Made by a program: the position numbers and the translations under genes. From positions 9,858,001 to 9,922,000 of the forward strand of contig NZ_CP108055.1 in NCBI RefSeq assembly GCF_036174265.1: a DNA stretch of 64,000 bases, read 5' to 3'. This document shows, in pieces, positions 1-8,919 of the stretch. The notes beneath the pieces are model-generated. The model did no database searches, had not been told where the DNA came from, and saw nothing but the letters and a program-made list of their open reading frames with translations. The stretch's first letter is position 1; each line of letters begins with the position of its first letter. The stretch comes from Streptomyces sp. NBC_00285 (lineage in GTDB: Bacteria; Actinomycetota; Actinomycetes; Streptomycetales; Streptomycetaceae).

Positions 1-2
1 TC

Positions 3-518
3 GCCCCGGGTTACGGCATGGCCGTCGCCCAGGCCCAGCATCCCGTCGCGGAGCTGACCCGGCAGTTGCGGGGGCGGGGCGTGGAGGTTCGCTTCGGCGT
101 CCATCCTGTCGCCGGGCGCCTGCCCGGTCACATGAACGTGCTGCTGGCCGAGGCGAAGGTGCCCTACGACATCGTCCTGGAGATGGACGAGATCAACGAC
201 GACTTCGCGGGCACCTCGGTCGTGCTGGTCATCGGCGCGAACGACACCGTCAACCCGTCCGCGACCGAGGACCCGGCGAGCCCGATCGCCGGGATGCCGG
301 TGCTGCGGGTCTGGGAAGCAGAGCAGGTTGTCGTCTTCAAACGCTCCATGGCCTCCGGTTATGCGGGTGTGCAGAACCCTCTCTTCTTCCGGGAGAACAG
401 CAGCATGCTGTTCGGCGACGCCAAACAGAGCGTGGAGGAAATCCTGCAGGCGCTGGGTGCCGACAGCCGGCGTGGCGCGGCGCCGATGGAGCAGCAGACG
501 ACCGTGTCCAGTCACTGA
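3..518 (+). CDS. pntB: NAD(P) transhydrogenase beta subunit, C-terminal part (5' end outside window)
   Basis: The reading frame is open from the window edge, so the gene starts upstream and only about 170 C-terminal residues are present. This part is the NADP(H)-binding domain III of proton-translocating transhydrogenase, which transfers hydride between NADH and NADP+ at the membrane. Visible family motifs are [11 protein letters not shown] at the very start, then [38 protein letters not shown] and MLFGDAK. A short variable tail follows. The pntA subunits would be expected upstream, outside the window. A strong hairpin follows the stop codon. The assignment is firm; the exact start cannot be given. 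Confidence 0.95.
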   Translation, partial: APGYGMAVAQAQHPVAELTRQLRGRGVEVRFGVHPVAGRLPGHMNVLLAEAKVPYDIVLEMDEINDDFAGTSVVLVIGANDTVNPSATEDPASPIAGMPVLRVWEAEQVVVFKRSMASGYAGVQNPLFFRENSSMLFGDAKQSVEEILQALGADSRRGAAPMEQQTTVSSH

Positions 519-669
519 CGGGTGGGTTCCTTCGCGTGCGCTGTGGCGCGGAGGTACCGATCCGGTCTGCGAGACCCGGCGCTCCAGGGCCGGCCCCTGA
601 CGGACGTCCCGAGAGGGGGCGTGGCCTCGTCCGCGACGGCGAACCAGGGGCCGAACTAGCCGACCGCAC

Positions 670-717
670 CGGGAGGGACGGTGAGCGGCTTTCGCGAGCC
701 GTTCCCCGTCCCTCCCG
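670..717. terminator. Bidirectional hairpin terminator between convergent genes
   Basis: A perfect 12-bp inverted repeat (CGGGAGGGACGG at 670-681, CCGTCCCTCCCG at 706-717) encloses an inner CGGCT/AGCCG stem. It lies between the stop of pntB (+) and the stop of the NLP gene (-). The position between convergent genes supports a shared terminator; there is no T-run, as is common in actinobacteria. Confidence 0.8.
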
Positions 718-738
718 TGCTTGGCCGACCGTCCGGCG

Positions 739-1494
739 TCACGCGTACGGATCGAAGCCGATCCCGGACGGCTTGGAGTGTGCGAGTGCGTACGAGAAGT
801 CGCCGTCGTCGATCTTCAGCGTGGCAGAGCCGAAGTCGGCGGCCACGAGCTTGTCGCGGTACCCGGCGGGATAGCCGTTCCAGCCGACCAGCCGCGGGAA
901 GAACCAGCCGCCGGTGGCGTTCTCCGGCGCCTCGTCGTTACCGCTCGCGAACCGGAAGCAGTGGGTCGAGACGCCGTCCTTGTGGTAGACGATCTTCGGA
1001 TGGGTGCCGTCGAACCGCACCGCTGAGCGCGCGGCCACCTGGTAGCCCGAGTGCTGGGACACCGACACGTACTGGACCAGGTTGTCGGAGACCCACACCA
1101 CGACGTGCTCCCAGTCGTGGGTGTGCCCGATGGCCGCGGGACCCAGCGTGGCCTGGTCCTTCTCGAAGTAGCTGGCGTACATCACGGCACACCAGCCGTT
1201 GTTGCACTTCGCCCGTGAGTACGTGTTGGCGTTGGCCAGTTGGGCGTAGTCGTGGCACTTGCCGTTGACGTCGCCGCCGAGCTTGAGGCCGGGGTTGAGC
1301 GTGCCGTCGGCCCCGATGGCGGCGGTCGCGTAGCAGCCGTCGCCGTCGTAGTCGTAGGCGGGGGAGTAGGTCTGCTCCAGGCTGTCGGCGTTCTGGGGGA
1401 GCAGGGTCAGGACGTTCGCGTGGGCGGTCGCGGGGATCGCCACGACGAGCGCCAGTGCGCCCAGAACCGTGGCCAGGGACTTCAACGTGCGCAT
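739..1494 (-). CDS. Secreted NPP1/NEP1-like (NLP) family protein
   Basis: The 251-residue protein has a signal peptide (hydrophobic residues 8-20, cleavage after AHA near residue 26). It carries the NLP hallmark heptapeptide as GHTHDWE at residues 123-129; the usual form is GHRHDWE. Four cysteines precede the motif, and the family jelly-roll region continues to HCFRFASGNDE. NLPs of fungi, oomycetes and some bacteria bind plant sphingolipids and can be cytolytic; whether this one is toxic is not known from sequence. The start follows an AGGAGG ribosome binding site at good spacing. The gene lies 13 bp downstream of the chitinase stop on the same strand, so the two are probably co-transcribed. 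Identification is confident, activity is not. Confidence 0.9.
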   Translation of the reverse strand: MRTLKSLATVLGALALVVAIPATAHANVLTLLPQNADSLEQTYSPAYDYDGDGCYATAAIGADGTLNPGLKLGGDVNGKCHDYAQLANANTYSRAKCNNGWCAVMYASYFEKDQATLGPAAIGHTHDWEHVVVWVSDNLVQYVSVSQHSGYQVAARSAVRFDGTHPKIVYHKDGVSTHCFRFASGNDEAPENATGGWFFPRLVGWNGYPAGYRDKLVAADFGSATLKIDDGDFSYALAHSKPSGIGFDPYA

Positions 1495-1507
1495 GATGTC
1501 CTCCTGT

Positions 1508-2623
1508 TCAGCAGTAGAGGTTGCCGCCGGGGCTCACCCCGAGGATCGACGTGAACCGGTTGTAGGCGTCGACGCGGCTCTGCACCTGGGCCGGGTTGCG
1601 GCCGTCGCACTCCAGGGAGCCGTTGATGGAGCGGATCGTCTGGCCGAAGCCGGCCTGGTTGACCATGGCGTTGTGCGGGGTCATGGTGCCGGGGCCGGAC
1701 TGGGTGTTCCAGTACCACAGGCCGGTCTTCCAGGCCACGGCCGAGTCGTTCTGCACCAGCCAGGGGTTGTTGAGCAGGTCGATCCCCAACGCGTCGCCCG
1801 CTGCCTTGTAGTTGAAGTTCCACGACAGCTGGATGGGGCCGCGACCGTAGTAGGCGGCCTGCCCGGCCGGGCAGCCGTAGGGCTGGTTCCAGTCGCAGTA
1901 CGTCGGGTAGTTGGCGGTGTTCTGCTCGACGACGTACACCAAACCGCCGGTCTCGTGGTTGACGTTGGCGAGGAAGGCCGCCGCCTCCTGCTTCCTGACC
2001 GTGTCGCTGCCCGTGGTGGCGAAGCCGGGGTAGGCGCTCAGCGCCGCGACCAGGCCGCTGTAGGTGTAGAAGGAGTTCCGGTTCGGGAACATCTGGTTGA
2101 ACTGCGCCTCGCTGACGACGAATCCGGAGGGCGTGCTTCCGCCTCCGCTCGCGGGCGCGTTCCACTTCTGGTTGGCGGTTCCGGCGCAGGTCCAGATCTG
2201 CAGCCGGGTGCCGTTGGCGCTGTTGTTGTCCCGGACGTCCAGGCACTTGTCGGCGGCCGGGTTGACGATGTCGCGCGCGGCGGAGACCACCCACTGCTGG
2301 TTGGTGCCGCCGGAGCAGTCCCACAGCTGTACGGCCGCCCCGTCGGCGGTGCTGCGGTCGGCGACGTCCAGACACTTGCCGAGCGCCCGCAGGGTCCCGT
2401 CACCTGAGTTGGACCAGATCTGCGCACCGGTGCCGTTGCAGTCGTAGAGCTGTACGGCCGTGCCGTTGGCGGTGCTCGCGCCCGCCACGTCGACGCACTT
2501 GCCGGCGAAGCCGGTGATGGTGCCGGAGGCGGCGTGTGCGGGTGTCACCGCGAGCAGTGCGGTGAGCACGGCCGCGAGGACGGCGAAGACCGCGAAGCGA
2601 CCTGCGCGGAGGGATGCGGACAT
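1508..2623 (-). CDS. Secreted chitinase, GH19 with N-terminal ricin-B lectin (CBM13) domain
   Basis: The protein has 371 residues: signal peptide 1-31 (AVTPAHA), a ricin-type beta-trefoil lectin at about 34-155 with repeated GKCVDV/GKCLDV and QxW units, a short GGGST linker, and a GH19 lysozyme-fold catalytic domain to the end. The catalytic Glu lies in HETGG (residue 224) and the probable second acid is Glu233. YYGRGPIQLSWNFNY is the conserved substrate-cleft segment. The domain hydrolyses beta-1,4-N-acetylglucosamine linkages of chitin outside the cell; the lectin probably aids polysaccharide binding. The ATG at 2623 is preferred over in-frame upstream starts because AAGGAG lies 11 nt before it and a signal peptide begins there. 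Confidence 0.95.
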   Translation of the reverse strand: MSASLRAGRFAVFAVLAAVLTALLAVTPAHAASGTITGFAGKCVDVAGASTANGTAVQLYDCNGTGAQIWSNSGDGTLRALGKCLDVADRSTADGAAVQLWDCSGGTNQQWVVSAARDIVNPAADKCLDVRDNNSANGTRLQIWTCAGTANQKWNAPASGGGSTPSGFVVSEAQFNQMFPNRNSFYTYSGLVAALSAYPGFATTGSDTVRKQEAAAFLANVNHETGGLVYVVEQNTANYPTYCDWNQPYGCPAGQAAYYGRGPIQLSWNFNYKAAGDALGIDLLNNPWLVQNDSAVAWKTGLWYWNTQSGPGTMTPHNAMVNQAGFGQTIRSINGSLECDGRNPAQVQSRVDAYNRFTSILGVSPGGNLYC

Positions 2624-2688
2624 GGGTGAGCACGCTCCTTGAGGGAATGGGTGGGCCCGGGAGGCCTCGGTCGATGACGGACGGAGGG

Positions 2689-3031
2689 TTACGGGTAGCC
2701 GGCCAGATTGGCCACGTTGGTCGCGGAGTTGGAGGGCCCGCCTGTGCCGTTGACGACGTGCCGGATGGTGCCGGTGCCGCCGAGGGAGACCGTCACCATG
2801 CTCGTGAAGCGCACGCCCCCACGCGTACTGCTGCACGACGGTGCCGTTGGCGGTGGCGGCCGACATGGCGTCCAGACAGCGCCCGATTGCCGCGTTCATG
2901 ACAGTCAAGAAGTCGGTGGGCAGCGCTGTGGCGGCGTGGGCGGGGGTGGGTAGGGACGTCAGGACAGATGCGGCGGCCGCCGTGACAGCCAGGGCGGCGC
3001 CGGATCTGCGGAGGCGCGTGGGGGTGGGCAT
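2689..3031 (-). pseudogene. Frameshifted secreted lectin-like remnant
   Basis: From the ATG at 3031 a signal peptide (LTSLPTPAHA) is followed by a ricin-lectin-like segment (GRCLDAMSAATANGTVVQQY). The frame is then lost near 2820. A second frame continues VRFTSMVTVSLGGTGTIRHV and ends NLAGYP at a stop at 2689. The two halves share codon usage, so they look like one gene split by an indel plus an internal deletion, or two fused fragments. The upstream position and similar lectin start suggest a decayed paralogue of the neighbouring chitinase; that is inference. Confidence 0.6.
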
Positions 3032-3149
3032 GCGCAGAACCCTTCGTGGGGGCGAGGTGTCTGGCTGACCTGTGAACCTAAAGGTCTGGACCAATTAGGT
3101 CAAGAGGTGAAGTAAGGTTTGAGTTAAGGGAGTTGGTGCGCGAGAGTGC

Positions 3150-3340
3150 GATGCGGATGTCGCGTCGGGCGAGGAGTTCGGCGGATTGGCCGGCGCACCG
3201 GTTCAGGTCGGTGCGATGCCGAGGGATCTTCGCTGCCTGGATCACGTGCGGGAATTCCAGGTCAGGGCTGGTGACCGTCAGTGTGCGCACCGAGCGTGTC
3301 TCGTACCGCCCGTGGCTGGCGTCACGGCCCTGGCGGCGGG
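3150..3340 (-). mobile_element. ISAs1-type transposase remnant
   Basis: A short minus-strand stretch contains SHGRYETRSVRTLTV followed by EFPHVIQAAKIPRHRTD. This is the pattern found just after the catalytic core of ISAs1/IS4-like DDE transposases (GHGRxETRxxKxLTV...FPHAxQAxxIxRxR). Flanking transposase sequence on both sides is missing and no terminal inverted repeats are recognisable. It is therefore a dead fragment, not a mobile element. Confidence 0.55.
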
Positions 3341-3698
3341 TGTTCGCCTCGGCAGAACAGGCGGCGGAGGCCTGGCGGCACATCAAGGATCCGGTTACGC
3401 AGGGCGACTTCGCAGGACTCGTTGTACCGGAGCCTCGTTGCTTGTGTGACGGTCGCCCGGCGCATCGTCACGCTGCGGTGACCGGGAACTTCTCACGAGA
3501 ACCGCAACTTTGAATCAGCCCTGACACCGCAGGTGTCTTGAGGTCCGATCACCAAGTCCGCGTCGCATGAAAGCGCCGACCTGCAGGGATCTCGTGGGCG
3601 TTCGGCTACTGCGCCGAAGGCGCGCACTGTTCAGGACTGGCCGGGATCGAGGCGCTCTTGGCTCGGGAGCGGCCGACGTCGATGGATGACGAGCTGAT

Positions 3699-3968
3699 CT
3701 AGGACTCCGTCGCAGCGGCCGCAGCGATCGCGGCGACTGCGTCGCGGACGAGGTCTTCGAGCGTCACGCGGTCGAGTTCGTCTTCGACGGCGCGCGCTGT
3801 GCGGCGCTCGAGGTCGGCGAGTGAGGAGTGCACCGACCGGCCGACGAGGCAGTCGGGGGCCGCGGCGTGCAGGGCGAGCACCGGATCGTTTCCCTGGATG
3901 GCCCGCCACACGTCGCCGAGGGTGATGTCGGCCGGGGCACGGGTGAGTGTCCAGCCGCCGTGCGGCCC
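3699..3968 (-). pseudogene. Rrf2-family regulator, C-terminal fragment
   Basis: The frame reads GVGPHGGWTLTRAPADITLGD and continues through a helical C-terminal half to a stop at 3699. This matches the wing and downstream region of Rrf2 (IscR/NsrR-like) winged-helix repressors, which normally have the DNA-reading helix and about 45 further residues before this point. Upstream of 3968 the frame runs into unrelated sequence, so the N-terminal DNA-binding half is absent. No Cys cluster for an Fe-S centre is recognisable. It is most likely non-functional. Confidence 0.6.
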
Positions 3969-4394
3969 CACGCCGTTGCTGCTGGTCGACGGCGGCCTGG
4001 CCGCCAGGATCCTGGGACCGTTCACCGGCGAGGGCGAGCTGGTCATCGGTGACACCGTGGCCTCCGGGGATGCGCTGCGCGCCGGTACGGCCCAGCCGGA
4101 GACCGACGGCGTCAGGCCCGCCGCTTCGTGGCCCGAACGGTCGTGACCGGCGGGACGCGCACCCCGCACCGTAAGGAGAAAGGCCGGATCCGTTCGATTC
4201 CGCGCGCGGTTCCTCTACGCTCAAGGAGGTCATCAACTACCGCATGGCATCTGCCCGGTGACGTAGTCGGCGTGGGGTGCGCGTCCCCGCTCCACGCCAC
4301 CACTGGACGGCTTCAGGCGCAGCCACGGGTCGGCACATCCGGACGCCGACGACCTCGTGTGGCGCGTCCCGCCGGGCGGCGAAAGGGATGCGTC

Positions 4395-5672
4395 GTGCCT
4401 TCGGCTTCGGCGAACTACCGCACGCTGCTGCGCACTTCGGGTGCCGCGGCCTTTTTCCTTCCGGCCGTAGTAGGGCGTCTGGGCATCGCCATGACGGGGA
4501 TCGGCATCGTCTGGCTGGTGCACGCGCGCACCGGGTCGTATGCCGCCGCGGGTCTCGTCACCGGCGCCTTCGCTGTCGCGGACGCCGTCGCCGGGCCCCA
4601 GATCGGGCGCCTCGTCGACCGGTTCGGGCAGGCGAGGGTGCTTTACTGCGCGCTGGTCGCACATGCCGGAGCCGTGGCACTGCTACTGGTCGGCGCCGTT
4701 CCGGACCTTGTCGCCGGAGCACTCGTCGGGGCAACGCTGCCCCAGCTCGGCGCCCTGTCCGCTGCTCGCTGGTCCGCTCTGCTGTTGGGCGAACGGGCTG
4801 CGGCGCTGCCCACCGCCTTCGCTCTGGAGGCTCTCGCCAACGGCGTGTCCTACCTGGCCGGCCCGGCCCTGGTGAGCGTCCTCGGTGCGGCGGGCCGCCC
4901 GGGCGCCGGGGTGCTGCTCGCCGCTGCGCTCGTCGTCGGCGGTGGGCTCGCCCTCGCTGCGCAGCGCCGCACCATGCCGCCCCTGACCGGCCGTGCCGAA
5001 CGCCGGCACGCCGGACGCGCCCTGTTCCGTTCCGCCTTCCTGCGGCAGGTCGCGCTCGTCCTCGCGCTCGGGGTGTTCTTCGGCGCGACGCAGGTGTCCG
5101 TCGCCGCGTACGCCGTCGGACGCGGCACGCCGGACGCGGCTGCACTGCTCTATTTCGCCGCCAACTGCACCAACGTGGTGGGTGGTTGGGCCTACGGGGC
5201 ACGGCGCCACGGCGGCTCGCTCCGGCGCCACCAGGTCACAGCAGCCGCCTGCCTCACCCTCGCGAGCCTCCCGCTGACCTTCCTCGACGCGCCCCTCGCG
5301 ATCGGTGCCACGCTTGCCCTGACCGGACTCGCCGTGCCGGTCCTCCTGATCCTCACCACCGTTCTCACCGAGTCGTCGGTCCCGCGCGCCGTCCTCACCC
5401 AGGCGTTCACCTGGGGCAACTCCGCAAGCGCGGCAGGAATAGCAGGTGCAGCGGCCATCGTGGGGCGGGTGGTGGACGCGGGCGATGCGCACGCCGGTTT
5501 CGGTGTGGCGGTGGCGGCCGGGGTGGCTATGACAGTCCTGTCGCTCGGCGGTCTGCGGACCTCATCACAGGACGTGCAGATGTCGCCCGCGCCCGCACAC
5601 ACCACGGCACCGAACCCGCCGGCCAGACGACGGGATGCGTCCACGAACCGCAAGGCACCCCGCATTCCATGA
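4395..5672 (+). CDS. MFS transporter
   Basis: The 425-residue hydrophobic protein has about 12 membrane segments, in two sets of six separated by a basic loop (QRRTMPP...ERRHAGR). The loop between segments 2 and 3 carries GRLVDRFGQARV, the MFS motif A. The family moves small molecules by proton antiport at the cytoplasmic membrane; the substrate cannot be read from sequence, and export of a drug or metabolite is the usual guess. The GTG at 4395 is chosen because GAAAGGGA precedes it and the hydrophobic domain begins soon after; the frame stays open well upstream in lower-quality sequence. The gene stands alone. An Rrf2 fragment on the opposite strand lies upstream. Confidence 0.85.
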   Translation: MPSASANYRTLLRTSGAAAFFLPAVVGRLGIAMTGIGIVWLVHARTGSYAAAGLVTGAFAVADAVAGPQIGRLVDRFGQARVLYCALVAHAGAVALLLVGAVPDLVAGALVGATLPQLGALSAARWSALLLGERAAALPTAFALEALANGVSYLAGPALVSVLGAAGRPGAGVLLAAALVVGGGLALAAQRRTMPPLTGRAERRHAGRALFRSAFLRQVALVLALGVFFGATQVSVAAYAVGRGTPDAAALLYFAANCTNVVGGWAYGARRHGGSLRRHQVTAAACLTLASLPLTFLDAPLAIGATLALTGLAVPVLLILTTVLTESSVPRAVLTQAFTWGNSASAAGIAGAAAIVGRVVDAGDAHAGFGVAVAAGVAMTVLSLGGLRTSSQDVQMSPAPAHTTAPNPPARRRDASTNRKAPRIP

Positions 5673-6026
5673 CCCTCACGGGGCGCCCGGACTGGATCTT
5701 CCGTCCTCCGCGCACCGCACACCGCACTCCGCACACCGAAGCGACGAAAGCGGCTCCATCCCCGCCCTGGCCCAGCACGTCTACGAACTCCTGGCCTGAG
5801 CGGCGATCTCACTCAGGAAGAGCTGCACCCACCCTCGGCGCGGGTGGGCCAGCTATCACCCCGGGGGCGCCGGACTCTGTGAACGAGGCGCCACCCGAGT
5901 GTCCCTCAAGGGGATCCGCACCCAAGCTTCATTGCGAGGCTTCCTTGCGGCAGACCATCGTCCGCCGATGGTGACTTCTGACGTGGGCGTGCCGTTGCAC
6001 AGGGCGTGGCTCGGGGGCGGTCCGGC
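5673..6026. other. Convergent intergenic region with hairpin (5828-5848)
   Basis: This 354-bp gap lies between convergent genes. No open frame looks like a protein. It contains the hairpin CCCACCC (5828-5834), loop TCGGCGC, GGGTGGG (5842-5848), which probably serves as the shared terminator. Otherwise I see nothing in it. Confidence 0.5.
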
Positions 6027-6650
6027 TCAGCCGAGAAATTCGGTGGCGCCGAGGGCGAAGTCCCAGTGCCCCGTCCCGTGGCGGGCGAGGCCCACTGTGA
6101 GCAGGCCTGCTCCTTCCAGCCAGTGCGCCATCTTCAGCGCGCCGACATCCAGCGGGCGCAGCCCGAGGCTCTTGACGAACGTCGCCACACCGGCCTTGGC
6201 CTGCGCACTGTCGCCTGCCATGAAGACGTCGGGCCGGCCGTTCTCCAGGACGTTGCGGAAGACGGTGTTGAACGCCTTCACCACGCTGGAGTCGGCCGGG
6301 GCCACCTTGGCGACTTCCTGCGCGATCGAGGTCTCGCCGTGGTGGGCCAGCCCGTCGAAGTCGGCGTTGAAGGGGTTGCTGATGTCGACGATGACCTTGC
6401 CCGCGAGGGCGTCTCCATACTGGGTGACGGTCGGAACGACACTGTCGAACAACAGTGCCACGATGACGATGTCCCCGGCCGGCACGGCGCCCCACTGTCC
6501 CGCGGTGGCGCCGCCGCCGAGAGCCTTGGCCAGGTCGGCGGCCTTGGACTGGTCGCGGCCCATGACCTCGACGGTGTTGCCGCCCGCCACCGCGAGCGTG
6601 CCGATGGTGCGGGCCATGTTCCCGGTGCCGATGATGCTGATACTGCTCAT
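6027..6650 (-). CDS. NADPH-dependent F420 reductase-like (NADP oxidoreductase, F420-dependent family)
   Basis: The 207-residue protein starts with the Rossmann motif SIIGTGNMARTIG (residues 3-15). It continues with the family pattern of a compact NADP-binding domain (VIVDISNPF; SSVVKAFNTVF) and a helical C-terminus. Archaeal Fno and actinobacterial relatives exchange hydride between F420H2 and NADP+, but many such proteins act on other substrates, so only the fold is certain. The ATG at 6650 follows an AGGAAG ribosome binding site. The gene stands alone, convergent with the MFS gene. Confidence 0.75.
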   Translation of the reverse strand: MSSISIIGTGNMARTIGTLAVAGGNTVEVMGRDQSKAADLAKALGGGATAGQWGAVPAGDIVIVALLFDSVVPTVTQYGDALAGKVIVDISNPFNADFDGLAHHGETSIAQEVAKVAPADSSVVKAFNTVFRNVLENGRPDVFMAGDSAQAKAGVATFVKSLGLRPLDVGALKMAHWLEGAGLLTVGLARHGTGHWDFALGATEFLG

Positions 6651-7277
6651 GGGGTGTGCTCTCTTCCTTGCTGTCGAGCTTTCGCTTCGTCGTGTGCGTG
6701 GTCGCGAGGGCTTCGTGACGCTCCGCCCGTGGTTCCGTGGGCTGCATACCGAGTAGCTGCGCAAGGTGCCACTGCATGACGTCGGCCGACGGCAGCGGGC
6801 GCCCGTAGTTGGTCACCTCGGAGGTCTTGCCGTCTTCGCCGCGCTGGACGCAGTCCGTGCCGTCGACCGCGATGTCTCGATCTGCGGCCAGGAGAACGCG
6901 GCGCGGTGGGTCCTGCCGCTGAGCACCTCGGTGCAGGTGAGGCCGCCACCGTGCTGACGGCCTGGATGCCCGCTGTGACGACCTCGCGGTCGATGAGTGG
7001 CTCATCACCGAGCGGGCCGACCGGTTCCGCGTTCGTGGCGAGTGCACAGGTGATGCCGTCTTTGCCGGCGCCGCCGTGCATGCAGTCGATGGCGGACTCG
7101 ATGGTGGCGATGTGCGGGGCGAACGTGGCCGTAGCTGCTTCTCGTCGGTAGGAGACCTGTCGTTGTGTGTGAGACGTGGTCGGCGCGCCCACCCGCGACT
7201 GCGGTCCCGCAGGGCGCGCCCGGCGGCACGGGCACCGCTGGACCCCAGGGGGTCCGGCCGGCTGCAGGCAGGTCAGG
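6651..7277. other. Long gap with degenerate coding debris, minus strand
   Basis: Protein-like stretches appear on the minus strand in shifting frames: IATIESAIDCMHGGAGKDG near 7080-7115, EPLIDREVVTAGIQAVSTV near 6950-7010, and EVTNYGRPLPSADVMQWHL near 6770-6830. None is a complete gene and I do not recognise the family. It is probably a decayed gene between the F420-type reductase and the SDR. Confidence 0.35.
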
Positions 7278-8012
7278 TCAGATGACGGTGGTGCCGCCGT
7301 CGGCGATCAGTTCCAGTCCGTTGACGTAGGTTGAGTCGTCGGAGGCGAGGAAGAGCGCGACGGAGGCGATCTCCTCGGGGCGGCCCATCTTTCCCCGGGG
7401 GATCAGGGATTCGAAGGCTTCCTTGGTGGCCTCGTCGAACACCTCTTCCTGCTTGGCCGTGGCGACCTGGCCCGGGGTGAGCACGTTGACGCGGATCCGG
7501 CGGTCCTTGAGCTCGTTGAGCCACACGCGGGCCCACGCCTGCTGTACGGCCTTGCTGCCGGCGTAGACGCTCCAGCCGGGGAAGCCGCGCAGGGAGGCGT
7601 TGGACCCGGTCATGAAGACCGAGGCGCCGTCGTTGAGCAGTGGCAGTGCCTTCTGCACGGTGAACAGGGTGCCGCGTGCGTTGAGCCAGAAGGCGCGGTC
7701 GAACTGTTCCTCGGTGATTTCGCCGAGCTTGCCCTGCTCGCCCATGCCGGCGCTGGCCCACAGGACGTCGATCGTGCCCTTTTCCTTCTTGACGGTCTCG
7801 TACAGACGGTCCAGGTCGTCCAGTTCGGCTGCGTCGCCGCGTACGGCGGTGACGTTGCGGCCGATCAGCTTGACGGCTTCGTCCAGCGTTTCCTGCCGCC
7901 GGCCCAGGATGAAGACGTGGGCTCCTTCGTCCACGAACAGCTGGGCTCCGGCCAGCGCCATGCCGGTTGACGCACCGGTGATCACCGCCACCTTGCCATC
8001 GAGCTTTCCCAT
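7278..8012 (-). CDS. SDR family oxidoreductase
   Basis: The classical short-chain dehydrogenase has 244 residues. The cofactor loop TGASTGMALA and the catalytic motif YAGSK (Tyr and Lys) are present, and GGTTVI closes the C-terminus. It should reduce or oxidise a carbonyl/hydroxyl group with NAD(P)(H); the substrate is unknown. The ATG at 8012 is preferred to the in-frame GTG at 8018 because GGAG lies 5 nt before the ATG. A TetR gene is divergent, and a GTACAC/GTGTAC inverted repeat lies between them, so repression by that TetR is likely. Confidence 0.85.
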   Translation of the reverse strand: MGKLDGKVAVITGASTGMALAGAQLFVDEGAHVFILGRRQETLDEAVKLIGRNVTAVRGDAAELDDLDRLYETVKKEKGTIDVLWASAGMGEQGKLGEITEEQFDRAFWLNARGTLFTVQKALPLLNDGASVFMTGSNASLRGFPGWSVYAGSKAVQQAWARVWLNELKDRRIRVNVLTPGQVATAKQEEVFDEATKEAFESLIPRGKMGRPEEIASVALFLASDDSTYVNGLELIADGGTTVI

Positions 8013-8058
8013 GATCACTCCATTGAAATGCGGGTATTCGGAACAGCCGGAATGTTAT

Positions 8059-8076
8059 GTACACCGGACTGTGTAC
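8059..8076. promoter_or_regulatory. Candidate TetR operator
   Basis: GTACAC (8059-8064) and GTGTAC (8071-8076) form a perfect inverted repeat with a 6-nt spacer. It lies between the divergent SDR and TetR genes. The extended half-site GTACACCGG recurs at 8113-8121, nearer the TetR start. Placement fits autoregulation and control of the SDR. Confidence 0.6.
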
Positions 8077-8150
8077 TTAACGTACGCGGCGGTCGACCTG
8101 GATGCAAGCTAAGTACACCGGGCGTTACCTGCGTGGGTTAAGCTGCAGGT

Positions 8151-8771
8151 ATGACGGAGATGGAGAAGGGACCCCAGGGCCTGCGCCGCGGCAGAGGCGC
8201 ACGCGAGCGCATCATGCTCGCGTCACAAAAGTTGTTCCGTGATCAAGGCATCAACCACACCGGCATGGACCAGCTGTGCACGGTGGCCCAGGTATCGAAG
8301 CGCACGGCCTACCAGCACTTCACCGGCAAGGACGAACTCGTCACCGAGTACCTGCGCCACTTCGATCCCGACGTCATGCCCGGAGTCTTCGACCGCACGG
8401 ACCTCACACCGCGGGAACGGCTCCTGGCGGCGTTCGACGTGCCCAAGACCGGGCCGCACAACCTCACGCCCATGTGCCCGTACATCGCGGCCTCCATCGA
8501 AATCAGCGACCCCGAACACCCCGCACGCCAATATGCGCACGACTACAAGCAAGCCATCGCCGCCCGGCTCACCGACACCGCCCGCGAAGCCGGCGCCACC
8601 GACCCCGACCAGCTCGGCGAACAACTGGCCCTGCTCCTCGACGGTGCCTCGGCCCGCACCCGGGTCCTCAACGCAGACGCCTTCCCCGCCGCCGCCGCCA
8701 TCGCCGCGGTACTTATCGACAACGCCGTTCCCGCCGCAACCCGGGGAAGCGACAACGCGACGGTGGGATAG
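8151..8771 (+). CDS. TetR/AcrR family transcriptional regulator
   Basis: The protein has 206 residues. The N-terminal TetR helix-turn-helix is clear (RERIMLASQKLFRDQGINHT, then VAQVSKRTAYQHFTGKDEL). A C-terminal ligand-binding domain of the type found with SDR targets follows (CPYIAASIEI, QLALLLDGASART). It most likely represses the divergent SDR and itself through the inverted repeat at 8059-8076. The effector is unknown. The start ATG is 30 nt past the second half-site, leaving room for a short or leaderless transcript. Confidence 0.88.
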   Translation: MTEMEKGPQGLRRGRGARERIMLASQKLFRDQGINHTGMDQLCTVAQVSKRTAYQHFTGKDELVTEYLRHFDPDVMPGVFDRTDLTPRERLLAAFDVPKTGPHNLTPMCPYIAASIEISDPEHPARQYAHDYKQAIAARLTDTAREAGATDPDQLGEQLALLLDGASARTRVLNADAFPAAAAIAAVLIDNAVPAATRGSDNATVG

Positions 8772-8919
8772 CGCGAGGGCGACCCGACTCGCGCCTTCGT
8801 TGCCGGGAATCCTGGTGCCGCTGTCCTGGACGTAGAGCTGGTCGGCGACCGGCAGCCAGCGACTGCGACCTGCGGCCGGCAGCCTGGAACCTGCTGCAAG
8901 TCCGGGACAACTGCGACCT

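Noticed and set aside
1508..3094. A single 528-residue lectin-chitinase starting at 3094
   Set aside because: The sequence between 2840 and 2624 is out of frame with lectin sequence, while an ATG with a strong ribosome binding site and a signal peptide begins at 2623.
4277..5974. 565-codon plus-strand frame
   Set aside because: It overlaps the MFS gene in another frame, is arginine/proline-rich and has no membrane or domain pattern.
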